Notes under the pieces: generated by a model
Database searches by the model: none
What the model saw: only the letters and a program-made list of their open reading frames with translations
What the model was told of the DNA's origin: nothing
Shown: one piece after another, positions 35,583 to 45,371 of the stretch
Layout: every line of letters starts with the position of its first letter
Numbering within the stretch: position 1 is the first letter of the stretch
Position numbers and translations under genes: made by a program
NCBI RefSeq assembly: GCF_000691505.1
Contig: NZ_JMIP02000023.1
Coordinates: forward strand, 125,273 to 189,272
DNA from: Halostagnicola sp. A56
GTDB taxonomy: Archaea > Halobacteriota > Halobacteria > Halobacteriales > Natrialbaceae
Direction of reading: 5' to 3'
Length of the DNA stretch: 64,000 nt

Positions 35583-35932
35583 GCCCTGTCATGACATCTC
35601 ACAGAATAAAAGTAATAATTATAGAATTCATATGGTTATGCCTTGATTTCATAGGGGCGAGGTTTGGTCGGGGGTGCAGCGATACACAGCAGGTCCAACA
35701 GGAACTACTGGCAACTGTCAGGGCTACTGCAGAACTAAGAGGCAACCGATCGCGACACTGGCCTCCGATCCGTAGACAATGCCCCGATACGACGAACGAC
35801 GAAAGCAGACGCTGTGAGGCGTCCCGTCTCTGCATCGTACTCGTTTCTTCCGAGCGGAAGCCAGCGGCCATCCACGCCGATCAGCCTTTTGCGATCACAA
35901 GCTATATGTGTCTTCTCTACGATAAGTGGAAC

Positions 35933-37114
35933 ATGAATCCAGAAGATGGTAATGGCCTATCATTAGCTAGCCGAACCGAACGAGTAAGCCGATCTCCGAT
36001 CCGAGAAATGTTTGATCTCGCTCATGAGTATCGCGATCAAGACCTCGTCCATATGGAGATCGGGGAACCAGACTTCGATACACCGGACCACATTATAGAC
36101 GCTGCAGTGGAAGCGACCCAAAACGGGGCAACCCACTATACGTCAAGCACTGGGATTTCTGAACTCCGAAACGCCATCGCCGATGACCTCGATTACGAGT
36201 ACGATCCGGACTCCGAGATCATTGTTACGGCAGGGGCCGTCGAGGCGCTGGCGCTCGCGTGTATAACCGTCGCGGATCCCAGTGACGAAGTCATCGTTCC
36301 GACTCCCGCTTGGCCGAACTACCAGATACAAGGGATCATGACCGATGCCAACGTGGTCAACGTCCCTCTCTGTGAAGAGGAAGGATTCGCGCTGGACACC
36401 GAACTCTTGGTCGACCAGATGTCCGATGAGACCGCCGCGATTCTTCTCACTTCCCCGTCGAATCCGACCGGGCAGATACTCGACCCGTCCGCGACAGCAG
36501 AGATCGTCGAAGCCGCTGCCGAACACGATGCGTACGTTATCGCAGACGAGGTATACAAGGACATTGTTTACGATCAACAGTTTCAGTCGGTCGCTAGCAA
36601 CACAGCGCATCCGGAACATGTAATCACTGTCGGGTCTTGTTCTAAGACATACTCGATGACTGGATGGCGTGTCGGCTGGTTCGCGGCCAATGAAAGAGTC
36701 GCCGATGCAGCGCTCGAGTTCCACGAGAGCATCGTGACCTGTGCTCCTGCTCCATCTCAGCAAGCGGCTGTCGAAGCACTCACAGGAGATCAGGAGCCAA
36801 TTCAGTCGATGCTATCGGCCTTCGATGACCGACGAGAATACGTCGTCAACCGCGTCGAGGATCTCCCGGGGATCTCGTGTCCGGAACCTGACGGGGCGTT
36901 CTATGCGTTCCTCGATTGCTCGGAACTCGGTGTCGAGAGCACGACGATCGCCAGAGAATTACTCGAGGAGCACGGTGTGGTAGTTGTTCCAGGTGTCGGC
37001 TTCGGGGACACGCTCGACGAGTATATTCGTATTAGCTTCGCGAACAGTCTCGACCGCCTTGAGCTCGGATTCGATAGAATCGAGGAGTACGTGGAGCTGA
37101 ACGGCTCTGTCTGA
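35933..37114 (+). CDS. Class I PLP-dependent aminotransferase
   Basis: This 393-residue fold-type I aminotransferase of the AspC/kynurenine-aminotransferase group has substrate/cofactor motifs MEIGEPDFDTPDHI, TPAWPNY, SPSNPTG and ADEVYKDIVYD. The PLP Schiff-base lysine is Lys238 in VGSCSKTYSMTGWRVGW, and the phosphate-binding Arg is near the end (YIRISFANS). The ATG at 35933 gives the family length; longer upstream frames do not match. AT-richer codon use, shared with the IDO-like gene, suggests both arrived together. Amino acid specificity cannot be read from sequence. Confidence 0.9.
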   Translation: MNPEDGNGLSLASRTERVSRSPIREMFDLAHEYRDQDLVHMEIGEPDFDTPDHIIDAAVEATQNGATHYTSSTGISELRNAIADDLDYEYDPDSEIIVTAGAVEALALACITVADPSDEVIVPTPAWPNYQIQGIMTDANVVNVPLCEEEGFALDTELLVDQMSDETAAILLTSPSNPTGQILDPSATAEIVEAAAEHDAYVIADEVYKDIVYDQQFQSVASNTAHPEHVITVGSCSKTYSMTGWRVGWFAANERVADAALEFHESIVTCAPAPSQQAAVEALTGDQEPIQSMLSAFDDRREYVVNRVEDLPGISCPEPDGAFYAFLDCSELGVESTTIARELLEEHGVVVVPGVGFGDTLDEYIRISFANSLDRLELGFDRIEEYVELNGSV

Positions 37115-37409
37115 GGCGGGGCCGTTAGGGACTTTCCCTCGCTCCGTCAGTACGTGCGATATCGCTGGTATCAAAACCGGATAGTTTTCCCCTCGTTAGT
37201 CGAATCGGGCGACATCGCTCCGAGGACGTTACTGACTCCTCCAACATGCGCCTCGGCAACAGGAGTGCCCCTTCCGGAGTCAACGGCACCAGCCGTAAGC
37301 GAGACGTTCACAGCGGTCCGCTAGGCGGAGGAACTCCTTCAGGGCCGATGTTCGCAGGGATAATGAGAAGGCGAGCGAGATTAACAAACTGCTCGTACGG
37401 ATACCAGAT
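37115..37409. other. Intergenic, nothing recognised
   Basis: About 295 bases between convergent genes. There is a weak possibility of a degraded transposon tail around 37240-37330, but no motif secures it. Confidence 0.4.
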
Positions 37410-38996
37410 TCAATCTTGACCGTTCAGGTTAATATCGCTGATCTCGATGATCCGCTCGTCCCCTTCTAGCTCTTCTTTGACTTCGTCGGGGACAGGGCCA
37501 TCAACGTTGTAGACGGTCAGGGCCTTCCCGCCGATGGTTTCGCGAGCGTTGAACATGCCGGCGATGTTGATGTCATACTCACCCATAACGGAGCCGATGA
37601 AACCGATAACACCGGGCTCATCGGTGTTTCGCGCGACGATCATTTGACCGTGTGGAATGGCGTCGACTCGGTAGCCGTCTACGCGAACAATGCGAGGATC
37701 ATCGTCCATAAACAACGTCCCGTCGACCGAAATTCCGTTATCGTCGTTACTGACGCTCACGGAGACCAAGCTCTGGAAGTCCTCGGCCTGGGGGGTCTTG
37801 GATTCGGTGACGTCGACACCACGGTCATCGGCGATCTGAGACGCGTTGACGGCGTTGACCTGCCACTGGACCGGCTCAAAGATGCCCTTGAGCGCGCTCG
37901 CGGTGACGAACTCGACGTCCTCGCCGGCGATGTCGCCCTCGTAGACGACCTCGATGTCCTCGACGCGGCCTTCGAGCAGTTGGGCGGCAACTTTGCCCGC
38001 GGTCTCAGCGATTTCGATGTAGGGCTCAACGCGGGGGAACGCGCTCTCGTCGATCGACGGGGCGTTGAGGGCGTTGGTGACCGGATGGCTTGCTAAGGCA
38101 GCATTGATCTGTTCGGCCGTCGAGGTGGCGACGTTCTCCTGAGCGGCCTCCGTCGACGCACCCAGATGGGGCGTGATGATAGTATCGTCGTGTTCGAGCA
38201 GCGGCGAGTCAGCGGGCAGCGGTTCCTCGGCGAAGACGTCGATCGCCGCGCCGGCCAGCGTCCCGTCTTCGACTTTCGCCGCGAGAGCGTCCTCGTCGAC
38301 GACGCCGCCGCGAGCGCAGTTGATCAGGTAGCCATCGCCGAGCAAGTCGAGTTCGTCCTCGCTGATCAGCCCCTCCGTCTCCGGCGTAAGCGGCGTGTGG
38401 ACGGTTAGGAAGTCTGCCTGCACCAGGCTCGCCTTGAGGTCGACGAGTTCGGCGCCGATGCGGTCGGCGCGCTCCTCGCTGATGTAGGGGTCGTAGGCGA
38501 CGACGTCCATGCCAAGCGAGTTGAGCTTCTTGGCGACCTCCTGGCCGACGCGGCCGAGGCCGACGACGCCCAGCGTCTTGTTGTTGAGTTCCGCACCGAG
38601 ATAGTCACTTTTCGCCCATTCGCCGTTTTTCAGTCTAATGTGAGCCTGAGGAATCGACCGGGCAGCTGCGAACGTCATCGCGACGGTGTGCTCGGCGGCG
38701 GCACGGACGTTCCCTTCGGGAGCGTTGGCAACGATGACGCCGTGATCGGTCGCGGCGTTGATGTCGATGTTATCGACGCCGATACCAGCACGACCGACGA
38801 TGACCAGCTCTTCGGCGGCCTCGAGGACCGTCTCGGTGACCTCGGTCCCGGAGCGAACGATGAGTCCGTCGGCGTCCGAGACCGCGTCGAGGAGAGCCTC
38901 ACCCTCGAGTTCGTAGCCCGTCTCGACATCATGGCCAGCTTCTTTGAGCACGTCTAAACCCGCATCTGCGATCGGATCCGTAACTAGGACCTGCAT
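37410..38996 (-). CDS. serA: D-3-phosphoglycerate dehydrogenase
   Basis: This 528-residue enzyme carries out the first step of serine synthesis, oxidising 3-phosphoglycerate with NAD. The NAD-binding motif is LGVVGLGRVGQEVAKK, and the catalytic residues are in NCARGGVVDEDAL (Arg), the following DVFAEEPL (Glu region) and TPHLGASTEAAQ (His). Then come the ASB domain (about 320-445) and a C-terminal ACT domain (RNTDEPGVIGFIGSVMGEYDIN) for serine feedback. This is the long type with both regulatory domains. ATG start. Confidence 0.97.
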   Translation of the reverse strand: MQVLVTDPIADAGLDVLKEAGHDVETGYELEGEALLDAVSDADGLIVRSGTEVTETVLEAAEELVIVGRAGIGVDNIDINAATDHGVIVANAPEGNVRAAAEHTVAMTFAAARSIPQAHIRLKNGEWAKSDYLGAELNNKTLGVVGLGRVGQEVAKKLNSLGMDVVAYDPYISEERADRIGAELVDLKASLVQADFLTVHTPLTPETEGLISEDELDLLGDGYLINCARGGVVDEDALAAKVEDGTLAGAAIDVFAEEPLPADSPLLEHDDTIITPHLGASTEAAQENVATSTAEQINAALASHPVTNALNAPSIDESAFPRVEPYIEIAETAGKVAAQLLEGRVEDIEVVYEGDIAGEDVEFVTASALKGIFEPVQWQVNAVNASQIADDRGVDVTESKTPQAEDFQSLVSVSVSNDDNGISVDGTLFMDDDPRIVRVDGYRVDAIPHGQMIVARNTDEPGVIGFIGSVMGEYDINIAGMFNARETIGGKALTVYNVDGPVPDEVKEELEGDERIIEISDINLNGQD

Positions 38997-39428
38997 GCAT
39001 GGGAAACACTCACCTGGAGAATCAAAAACCTTTCCGCTATCCAGAACGAGAACGAAGCGCCTGTGTGTTCGTCCGAGCTTGTGGCACGTGCAAGTTCACC
39101 ACGTTCGCGAGACACTCGCTACATCCGGTGACAGCTTTCCCATTTGGGCTCGGCATTGGAGATAGGCTACTATCACCTCCGTCCATCATAGTGCCGTCAT
39201 AAAATATTTCTTCTCGACGTGGCAGAGCGTGTGCAGAGTACGGGTCTCGACCGGTAGATATTAACCGTGGTTGTATGGTGCTACGTGAGGTTCGCTCTAC
39301 GGCCGTAGGACGGAACAGACTCGAGATGCCGTGAGGAATCACTGAGTAGCGCCTCGTCATCTACGGTAGCTGCAGTCGCGGCATCAATTGAGGAGAAAAA
39401 AACACTTATGCTATTCTCTTGAGACGGT
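38997..39428. other. Intergenic with promoters, nothing else seen
   Basis: About 430 bases between divergent genes. AT-rich boxes near 39010-39035 (serA side) and gaaaaaaacacttatgc near 39393-39410 (TIGR04076 side) are likely promoters. The central part has no readable gene, tRNA or repeat. Confidence 0.45.
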
Positions 39429-39660
39429 ATGATTGCGATGGCAGAAAACCCGGAAGAGAGGGAATTTACCCTCTACGACCTTCGTGTAGAGTGTATCGAA
39501 ATCAACGGCGAGGCGGAAGCAAACTACAATGTCGGCGACTATTTTGAAGTTCACGGAGAAGATCTCGTGTTTCCGGACGGCCAGCCGTTTTCAATGTATG
39601 CCCTCTCGTCTCTTCTCCCTCTCCTCCCTGCCAAACAACGAGAAACCGATCCGAACGGTT
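39429..39660 (+). pseudogene. TIGR04076-like small protein, 3'-truncated
   Basis: The first 75 residues (from MIAMAENPEE or, nine bases later, MAENPEEREF) resemble TIGR04076 proteins: YDLRVECIEINGEAEANYNVGDY, then GQPFSMYALSSLLPLLPAKQR. The family ends with a Cys-containing tail of about 30 residues. Here the match stops at ETDPN, and the reading frame continues as nonsense to 39758 while a DUF2891 gene tail runs in another frame. This looks like a deletion junction. Confidence 0.65.
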
Positions 39661-39664
39661 CAGA

Positions 39665-40216
39665 GTCGGAACGCACCAGAACTCCGCGTTCGCCCTCCAC
39701 TGCGTTCTCGATTATGCGAGAACTGTTTCGAACGACTCGCTCGAAACCTCGGCCGTAACTACTGCGACCGAATTCTTCGCCGAAGACCGGGAGTATCCCG
39801 TCGAATACGAGCCGCTCGGCTGGGACTTTCTCTCCCCATCGCTCACCGAAGCGGATCTCATGCGGCGCGTGTACGACCGCCCGGCGTTTGTCGACTGGGT
39901 CGAACGGTTTCTCCCTGACCTCACCGACGCACCCGGGCGAACGATCCTCGATCCTATCGACGTGGAGTCGGATCCCGACGAGGAAATCGCCCTCCATTTC
40001 GTCGGATTGAACGTCTCGAAAGCGTGGTCGCTGGCTGGAATCGCAGATGCCCTTCCCGGGCACGAGTATGCCCCCATCCTCGAGCGAAGCGCGAAAAGAC
40101 ACGCCGAGCGCGGGCTAGCTCAGGCGTTTACCGACGCCTACGCTGGATCACACTGGCTTTCCTCGTTCGTACTCTACCTCCTGACGAGAGACGAGGGCGG
40201 GATCGCGCCGGAGTGA
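39665..40216 (+). pseudogene. DUF2891 family protein, C-terminal half
   Basis: From about 39665 an uninterrupted frame reads GTHQNSAFALHCVLDYARTV, then EYPVEYEPLGWDFLSPSL, LNVSKAWSLAGIADALPG and GSHWLSSFVLYLLT. These are the conserved blocks of the second half of DUF2891 proteins (about 330-350 residues, alpha-barrel type). The N-terminal half is missing, and no start codon with family sequence is present; an internal ATG at 39860 would drop conserved blocks. The join with the TIGR04076 fragment is out of frame. Confidence 0.8.
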
Positions 40217-40292
40217 TACGCGGGGCAGCGGTTCGTGAGAGGGGCCGAAGCGATCGAAACGCACACGTAAAACGGCCCGAAACAGGCTTCGT

Positions 40293-40814
40293 ATGACCGA
40301 AGACGATCCGCCCGACTGGGACTTCAAAGACCGCGACATCGCGATTCTCTGCGAACTCGCCGACGACCCGCAGCTCTCCTCTCGAGAGCTAACCGAGGTG
40401 CTCGAGTCAGAGTACGACATCGAGGTTTCCCACGTCACCGTCAGCGAATCGATCCGGCGAATGCGCGACGAGGGCGTCTTTCGAGAAGCGATCATCCCCA
40501 ACGAGGAGTACTACATCTTCGCGCTGTTCGAGTTCAAGTTCAACACCGAACACTTCGCCGAGAGGTGGCAGGCGGCGATGGAGCACATCCGCGAGGACAA
40601 ACACACGCTGTTTTTCTTCCTCTCGGACGGCGAGTACCAGTGGAAGACCGTGATGATGTTTCGCGATCGCCAGGAGGTCTCCCGGTGGATCCACGAGTGT
40701 TACAAGGAGTACGGCGGCGTTATCGCCAACATCCGCAACTCGGCGGTCCACAACGTCCTCAAGTTCCAGACCGACCCGCGAATCTACGAGGATCTCGAGG
40801 AGACGTCGGACTGA
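40293..40814 (+). CDS. Lrp/AsnC-like winged-helix regulator
   Basis: This 173-residue protein has an N-terminal winged helix (DFKDRDIAILCELADDPQLS to VTVSESIRRMRDEGV), followed by a ligand-binding-like region (EEYYIFALFEFKFNTEHF, then TLFFFLSDGEYQWKTVMMF). The family is common in Haloarchaea as single-gene regulators. It is convergent with the phosphotransferase gene, so its target cannot be read from context. Confidence 0.88.
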   Translation: MTEDDPPDWDFKDRDIAILCELADDPQLSSRELTEVLESEYDIEVSHVTVSESIRRMRDEGVFREAIIPNEEYYIFALFEFKFNTEHFAERWQAAMEHIREDKHTLFFFLSDGEYQWKTVMMFRDRQEVSRWIHECYKEYGGVIANIRNSAVHNVLKFQTDPRIYEDLEETSD

Positions 40815-40916
40815 CCGCGTCTCGTTCGTGGGAAATTTGACACTCTCGTTTGGTGAAAATTCGACACGGTAGTACGGCGCGGCCCCAGTCGGCTATCACC
40901 AGTTTTCTCGAAGCCC

Positions 40917-41978
40917 CTAGAGCGGTTCCTCGCCGTCGACGATCCGCTTTGCTCGAGCGGCCAGTGCGGGCACGCGCCCCTCCATCTTCGGGTACATCGG
41001 ATCGTCGCTGTTGCCCTCGAGGTAGCGCCGGAAGAACATCTCGCCGAGGCCCGCGAGTTTGTACACCGCGAGCGCGCGGTAGAACCGTTCGTGTTCGAAC
41101 GTATAGCCCGTCCGGGACTCCCAGCGATCGACCAGTTCGCGGCGGCTCGGATATCCCTCTCTCTCCATAAACCGGGTCGTCAGCTCCGGAATCGACGGCT
41201 CCGGATCCTTCGAATCGCGCCAGTAAGAAAGCATCCAGCCCAGATCGGCGCGCGGATCGCCGAGGGTGGCCATCTCCCAGTCGAAGACGCCGATCAACTC
41301 CGGGGTCTCGCCCGGGCCGAACATCACGTTGTCGAGTTTGTAGTCGCCGTGGACGAGCGTGTGCGGATGGTCGTCGGGGACGTTCTCTTGCAGCCACTCC
41401 CCGACATCGTACAGATCCGGTACTTCGCGCTCATCGGCGGTGACCTCGAACGCCCACATGAGTTGCTGGCCCCAGCGGTCGACCTGGCGCTGGGTATAGC
41501 CGGTCGGGCGGCCGAACTCGCCGAGTCCGACCGATTTGTAATCCAGCTCGTGGATCGTCGCCAGCGTGTCGACCAGTTCCTCGCCGATCCGCGCTCGAGC
41601 GTCGGGAGCCGCGAAGCGCTCCGGTTCGTCCTCCCGGAGGACGTCACCCTCGAGGCGGTCCATCACGTAGAAGTCGCTCCCGATGACGTCGTGGTCTTCG
41701 CACGCGAAGAGCGGCTCTGGGACGGGAATGTCAGTATAGGCGACGGCGTTGGTCACCCGGTACTCCCGGAGCACGTCGTGGGCCGTCTCCGCGACGTCGC
41801 CCGGCGGCGGTCGGCGGACGACCAGTTCCCGATCGCCCCAGGTGACGAACAGGGTCTCGTTGGAGTGGCCCTCGAGGTGTCGGCGGACGTCGTACGTCTC
41901 GGCCGGTCCGAGGTGGTCGGTCAGAAACGACGCCAGCGCGTCCTCGTCGACGAGGCGCTCGCGGTACTCGTCACTCAT
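40917..41978 (-). CDS. APH-like phosphotransferase (ACAD10/FadE36 type)
   Basis: This 353-residue kinase-fold protein has an N-lobe lysine-like region (NETLFVTWGDRELVVRRPP), catalytic HGDYKLDNVMF and metal-binding GVFDWEMATLGDPRADLGW. These are hallmarks of the aminoglycoside phosphotransferase family, in the branch linked to acyl-CoA metabolism. The upstream HAD-type gene (42111-42884) is a common partner of this branch in acyl-CoA degradation loci. The ATG at 41978 (MSDEYRERL) is preferred over one 15 codons earlier. Confidence 0.88.
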   Translation of the reverse strand: MSDEYRERLVDEDALASFLTDHLGPAETYDVRRHLEGHSNETLFVTWGDRELVVRRPPPGDVAETAHDVLREYRVTNAVAYTDIPVPEPLFACEDHDVIGSDFYVMDRLEGDVLREDEPERFAAPDARARIGEELVDTLATIHELDYKSVGLGEFGRPTGYTQRQVDRWGQQLMWAFEVTADEREVPDLYDVGEWLQENVPDDHPHTLVHGDYKLDNVMFGPGETPELIGVFDWEMATLGDPRADLGWMLSYWRDSKDPEPSIPELTTRFMEREGYPSRRELVDRWESRTGYTFEHERFYRALAVYKLAGLGEMFFRRYLEGNSDDPMYPKMEGRVPALAARAKRIVDGEEPL

Positions 41979-42110
41979 GGCTTCCACGGGATAGATCGAG
42001 AGGGGGGGAGCGGTCGAAAGCACCCGCTGGTCGCGTCGATACGGTTCGGCATTGTTGTGTCTACCAGTCTCACGGTGCTTAACGAAAATAGTTTCGACGA
42101 ATGCTGTATC

Positions 42111-42884
42111 TTACAATGTTCTCGAGCCGTCGTCGACGATCTCGAGCACCTCGCGAGGATCCTCGATCCGGTACGAGACCGCCGGTCCGTCGTCCGCGCC
42201 GAAGGCCACGCCGTGTAGGCCCGCATCCGCAGCCCCCTTTACGTCGTGTTCGTATCTGTCGCCGACCATGAGCGACCGACTCGGAGTTACCCCCGCTTTC
42301 TCGAGTGCGGTTTCGAACATCGTCGGATCGGGTTTGGTCCGCCCGACCTCTTCGGAGGTCGTGATCGAATCGAATGCCGATCGGACGCCGAAGCGCTCGA
42401 GCATTCGTTTCCCCTCCGCGTCGTCGATGTCGCTGATGACGCCGACGTGAACGTCGCGCGCCGCGAGTCGACGGATGGTTTCCGGCGCGCCGGTAACGGG
42501 TTTGATGGCATCGTCTGCGGCCGCTTCGAAGGCCGGTTTCCAGTCCTCGCGGGGAACCTCCGTCCCGACGAGCGTTTCGACGGCGATCGCGTAGCCCGCT
42601 CGAGCCGGCCGAAACTCCGTGCCGTCGCGCTCCCGGAAGTACTCGCCGAGTACGGAGCGCCACGTCTCGAGCGCCCGCTCCCGACTCGTCTCGAGGTCGT
42701 ACCGCTCGAGGAGTTCGTCGACGAACGCGACGTGGGCTGTCCGAACCGACTCGAGGTCGAGGATGACGCCGCCGATGTCCCAGAAGACGGCTTCCCACTG
42801 GCTTCGGTCGTACGAGCGCTCGCTCGTCGAATCGCGTTCGGTCCCGACAGCGTCCTCGGATTGTGCTGCCCGTGTGTCTCTCAT
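42111..42884 (-). CDS. HAD-superfamily hydrolase
   Basis: This 257-residue haloacid-dehalogenase-type phosphatase has motif I FWDIGGVILDLESV (first Asp nucleophile; the second Asp is replaced by Gly-Gly as in the epoxide-hydrolase-like branch), motif II ISDIDDAEGK, motif III Lys in EEVGRTKPDP and motif IV VGDRYEHDVKGAADAG. Starting at 42884 (MRDTRAAQSED) drops 27 unconserved residues. It precedes the phosphotransferase gene on the same strand. Confidence 0.88.
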   Translation of the reverse strand: MRDTRAAQSEDAVGTERDSTSERSYDRSQWEAVFWDIGGVILDLESVRTAHVAFVDELLERYDLETSRERALETWRSVLGEYFRERDGTEFRPARAGYAIAVETLVGTEVPREDWKPAFEAAADDAIKPVTGAPETIRRLAARDVHVGVISDIDDAEGKRMLERFGVRSAFDSITTSEEVGRTKPDPTMFETALEKAGVTPSRSLMVGDRYEHDVKGAADAGLHGVAFGADDGPAVSYRIEDPREVLEIVDDGSRTL

Positions 42885-43144
42885 TCGTTTTTCGCGGACG
42901 ACCGTTCGCGGGTCAGTTTCGGCTTGGTCGCCGGGTATCGACGATGCAGTTTCGAGCGCGTACACGCTTGCCCGCCTCGGTAGCCGCTCCTCCGCGTCTG
43001 TCTACAGGTGTCAATGGCGACGAGACACTTAACGATACGCTTCCCATACCCATCTTTATTACCAACGTCTCCGTATTCTGGGTTGTACCTAACAATGGTA
43101 AGGAAATCATCGCACGCGCTGTCGATCTCCGTCGGTGAGACCGA

Positions 43145-43921
43145 ATGAGTACCGATCAGTTTAGCGTCGACGGCGATACGGCCGTCGTCACGGGCGCCTC
43201 GAGCGGGATCGGGAGGGCGATCGCGGAGTCGTTCGCGGCCGACGGCGTCGACGTCGTCGTCTGTTCGCGCGAACAGGACAACGTCGACCCCGTCGCTGAG
43301 GGCATCCGCGAGAGCGACCGGCCGGGAGCCGCCGTCGCCGTCGAGTGCGACGTGACCGACCGCGACGCCGTCGACGCGCTCGTCGAGACGACCGTCGCGG
43401 AGTTCGGCAGCCTCGACGTGCTGGTGAACAACGCCGGGGCGTCGTTCATGGCCGGCTTCGACGACATCAGTCCGAACGGCTGGGAGACCATCGTCGACAT
43501 CAACGTCAACGGGACCTACCACTGCACCCACGCCGCCGCCGACCACCTCAAAGCGGGCGGCGGAGCGGTCATCAACCTCGCGAGCGTCGCCGGCCAGCAG
43601 GGATCGGCCTACATGAGCCACTACGGCGCGGCGAAGGCGGCCGTGATAAACCTCACTACATCGCTCGCCGCCGAGTGGGCGAGCGACGACGTTCGAGTGA
43701 ACTGCATCGCCCCCGGCTTCGTCGCCACGCCCGGCGTCGAGAGTCAGATGGGCGTCTCCGCGGACGCGATCGACCGCTCGGACGTGGATCGACAGATCGG
43801 AACCGTCGAGGAAATCGCGGACATCGCGCAGTTCCTCGCGAGTCCCGCCTCGTCGTACATGGTCGGGGAAACGATCGCCGCCAAGGGCGTCCCTCGAGTC
43901 GAGGAGACGCCTGACGTATGA
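43145..43921 (+). CDS. Short-chain dehydrogenase/reductase
   Basis: This 258-residue classical SDR has the cofactor motif VVTGASSGIGRAIAES, NNAGASF, the active-site Ser (INLASVAGQQ) and Tyr-x-x-x-Lys (SHYGAAKAAVINLTT). It is likely NAD(P)-dependent and acts on a hydroxyacyl or alcohol substrate. Its stop overlaps the start of the F420 oxidoreductase gene by 4 bases, so the two are translated together. Confidence 0.93.
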   Translation: MSTDQFSVDGDTAVVTGASSGIGRAIAESFAADGVDVVVCSREQDNVDPVAEGIRESDRPGAAVAVECDVTDRDAVDALVETTVAEFGSLDVLVNNAGASFMAGFDDISPNGWETIVDINVNGTYHCTHAAADHLKAGGGAVINLASVAGQQGSAYMSHYGAAKAAVINLTTSLAAEWASDDVRVNCIAPGFVATPGVESQMGVSADAIDRSDVDRQIGTVEEIADIAQFLASPASSYMVGETIAAKGVPRVEETPDV

Positions 43922-44979
43922 GTTCTCGAGGCGTGGGTGGGACGACGGATCATCGCGAAAACCAGACGACGACCGCTCGAGACGTCCACCTGCCGGTCGC
44001 CGCACAGCCGAGCGTCGACGCGCTCGTCGAGTACGCGCAGGTGGCCGAAGCCGCCGGCTACGACTTCGCGTGGCTGCCCGAAACGTGGGGTCGGGACGCG
44101 GTGACGGTATTGACGGCCATCGCCGAACGAACCGAGACGATCGGGATCGGCTCGAGCATCGTCAACACCTACTCGCGCTCGCCCGCCCTGCTCGGGCAGA
44201 CCGCGGCCACGTTACAGGAGGTCGCGGACGGGCGTTTTCGCCTCGGAATCGGGCCGAGCGGCCCCATCGTGATCGAAAACTGGCACGGCGTCGAGTTCGA
44301 CGATCCGCTCCGACGCACTCGAGAGTACGTCGAGGTGATTCGGCGGGTGCTCTCGGGCGATCCCGTCGAGTACGACGGCGACCAGTTCTCGCTCTCGGGG
44401 TTCAAACTCCGGAGCGAGCCGCCGGCGCAGACGCCACCGGTCGACGTGACCGGCATGGGGCCGAAGGCCGTCGAACTAGCCGGCCGCTTCGCCGACGGCT
44501 GGCACGCGATCATGTTCACGGCCGACGGAATGGCAGACGGGCTCGAGGACCTGCGCCGGGGCGCCGAACTCGGCGATCGGTCGCCCGAGGACGTTCGCGT
44601 GACGGTCGGCGTGACCTGCTGTGTACTCGAGGACGCCGCGCGGGCGCAGGAACTCGCCCGCCAGCACGCGGCCTTTTATATCGGCGGCATGGGGACGTAC
44701 TACCGCGATTCACTCGTCCGACAGGGCTACGAGCAGGCCGAGACGATCCACGACGCCTGGCAGGAGGGCGACCGCGAGCGGGCGACCGCCGCTCTCGACG
44801 ACGACCTTCTGGATGACCTCTGTGCCGCGGGCAGTCTCGAGACGGCTCGAGAGAACCTGAAAGCGTTCGAGTCGCTCGAGGGCGTCGACGCCGTCGCGGT
44901 GAGTTTCCCCCGCGGCGCGAACGAGGACGAAATACGAGAGACGCTGTCGGCGCTGGCTCCCGCGGACGACTCGTCGTGA
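43918..44979 (+). CDS. LLM-class F420-dependent oxidoreductase (TIGR04024-like)
   Basis: This 353-residue luciferase-like monooxygenase-fold enzyme uses coenzyme F420. Typical blocks are EYAQVAEAAGYDFAWLPETWGRD, ERTETIGIGSSIVNTYSRSP and RFRLGIGPSGPIVIENWHG. The overall pattern is that of the haloarchaeal NP1902A family. It forms one unit with the SDR (4-base overlap) and is divergent from the HAD-phosphotransferase pair. The four genes may form one oxidation route, with unknown substrate. Confidence 0.9.
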   Translation: MSSRGVGGTTDHRENQTTTARDVHLPVAAQPSVDALVEYAQVAEAAGYDFAWLPETWGRDAVTVLTAIAERTETIGIGSSIVNTYSRSPALLGQTAATLQEVADGRFRLGIGPSGPIVIENWHGVEFDDPLRRTREYVEVIRRVLSGDPVEYDGDQFSLSGFKLRSEPPAQTPPVDVTGMGPKAVELAGRFADGWHAIMFTADGMADGLEDLRRGAELGDRSPEDVRVTVGVTCCVLEDAARAQELARQHAAFYIGGMGTYYRDSLVRQGYEQAETIHDAWQEGDRERATAALDDDLLDDLCAAGSLETARENLKAFESLEGVDAVAVSFPRGANEDEIRETLSALAPADDSS

Positions 44980-45221
44980 CGGCGTTCGGTGGGAGCTCTC
45001 CCGTCAGGTCTGGTCGCTCCGGTCGTGAACCCAACGCGAGCGACCACTTTTAACTGGAAATAGGCGCTAAGTCCCCGTCCTCAAGGAGCAACGCAGGAGC
45101 GAAGCGACCGAGTAGCACAGTAGGAAGGGGATACAGCGCCGCACAATTCTCAAACACCCACGACACTCTGCCCACAGGCCCACCCCTACCTTTAGGTATA
45201 TCCAAAGTCTATACCTCGCTG

Positions 45222-45368
45222 ATGGATAGATTTGAAATCGAAGGCGAAGAAGTCCTTGACGGGACTGCAAAACCGTCGGGGAATAGTGCCCACGTCATCG
45301 TCCCAAAACGCTGGCGCGGAGCCGACGTGAAAGTCGTCCGCGTCTCCGAACCCACTTCAGACGAGTAG
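45222..45368 (+). CDS. DUF2080 transposon-associated protein (48 aa)
   Basis: This 48-residue protein, MDRFEIEGEEVLDGTAKPSG, ends in PKRWRGADVKVVRVSEP and is a very conserved small protein that precedes tnpB in haloarchaeal IS1341-type elements. The fold resembles an AbrB-like swapped-hairpin with the loop NSAHVIVPKRW. Its stop lies 3 bases before the tnpB ATG (45372), so the two are co-translated. Role unknown; it may control element expression. Confidence 0.9.
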   Translation: MDRFEIEGEEVLDGTAKPSGNSAHVIVPKRWRGADVKVVRVSEPTSDE

Positions 45369-45371
45369 ACC

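Noticed and set aside
37200..37400. Possible tail of another TnpB element between the aminotransferase and serA
   Set aside because: Only loose amino acid composition resemblance; no RuvC or zinc motifs and no end hairpin.
40100..40125. tRNA-like ggctagctcaggcg
   Set aside because: It lies inside the DUF2891 coding fragment and no cloverleaf can be drawn around it.
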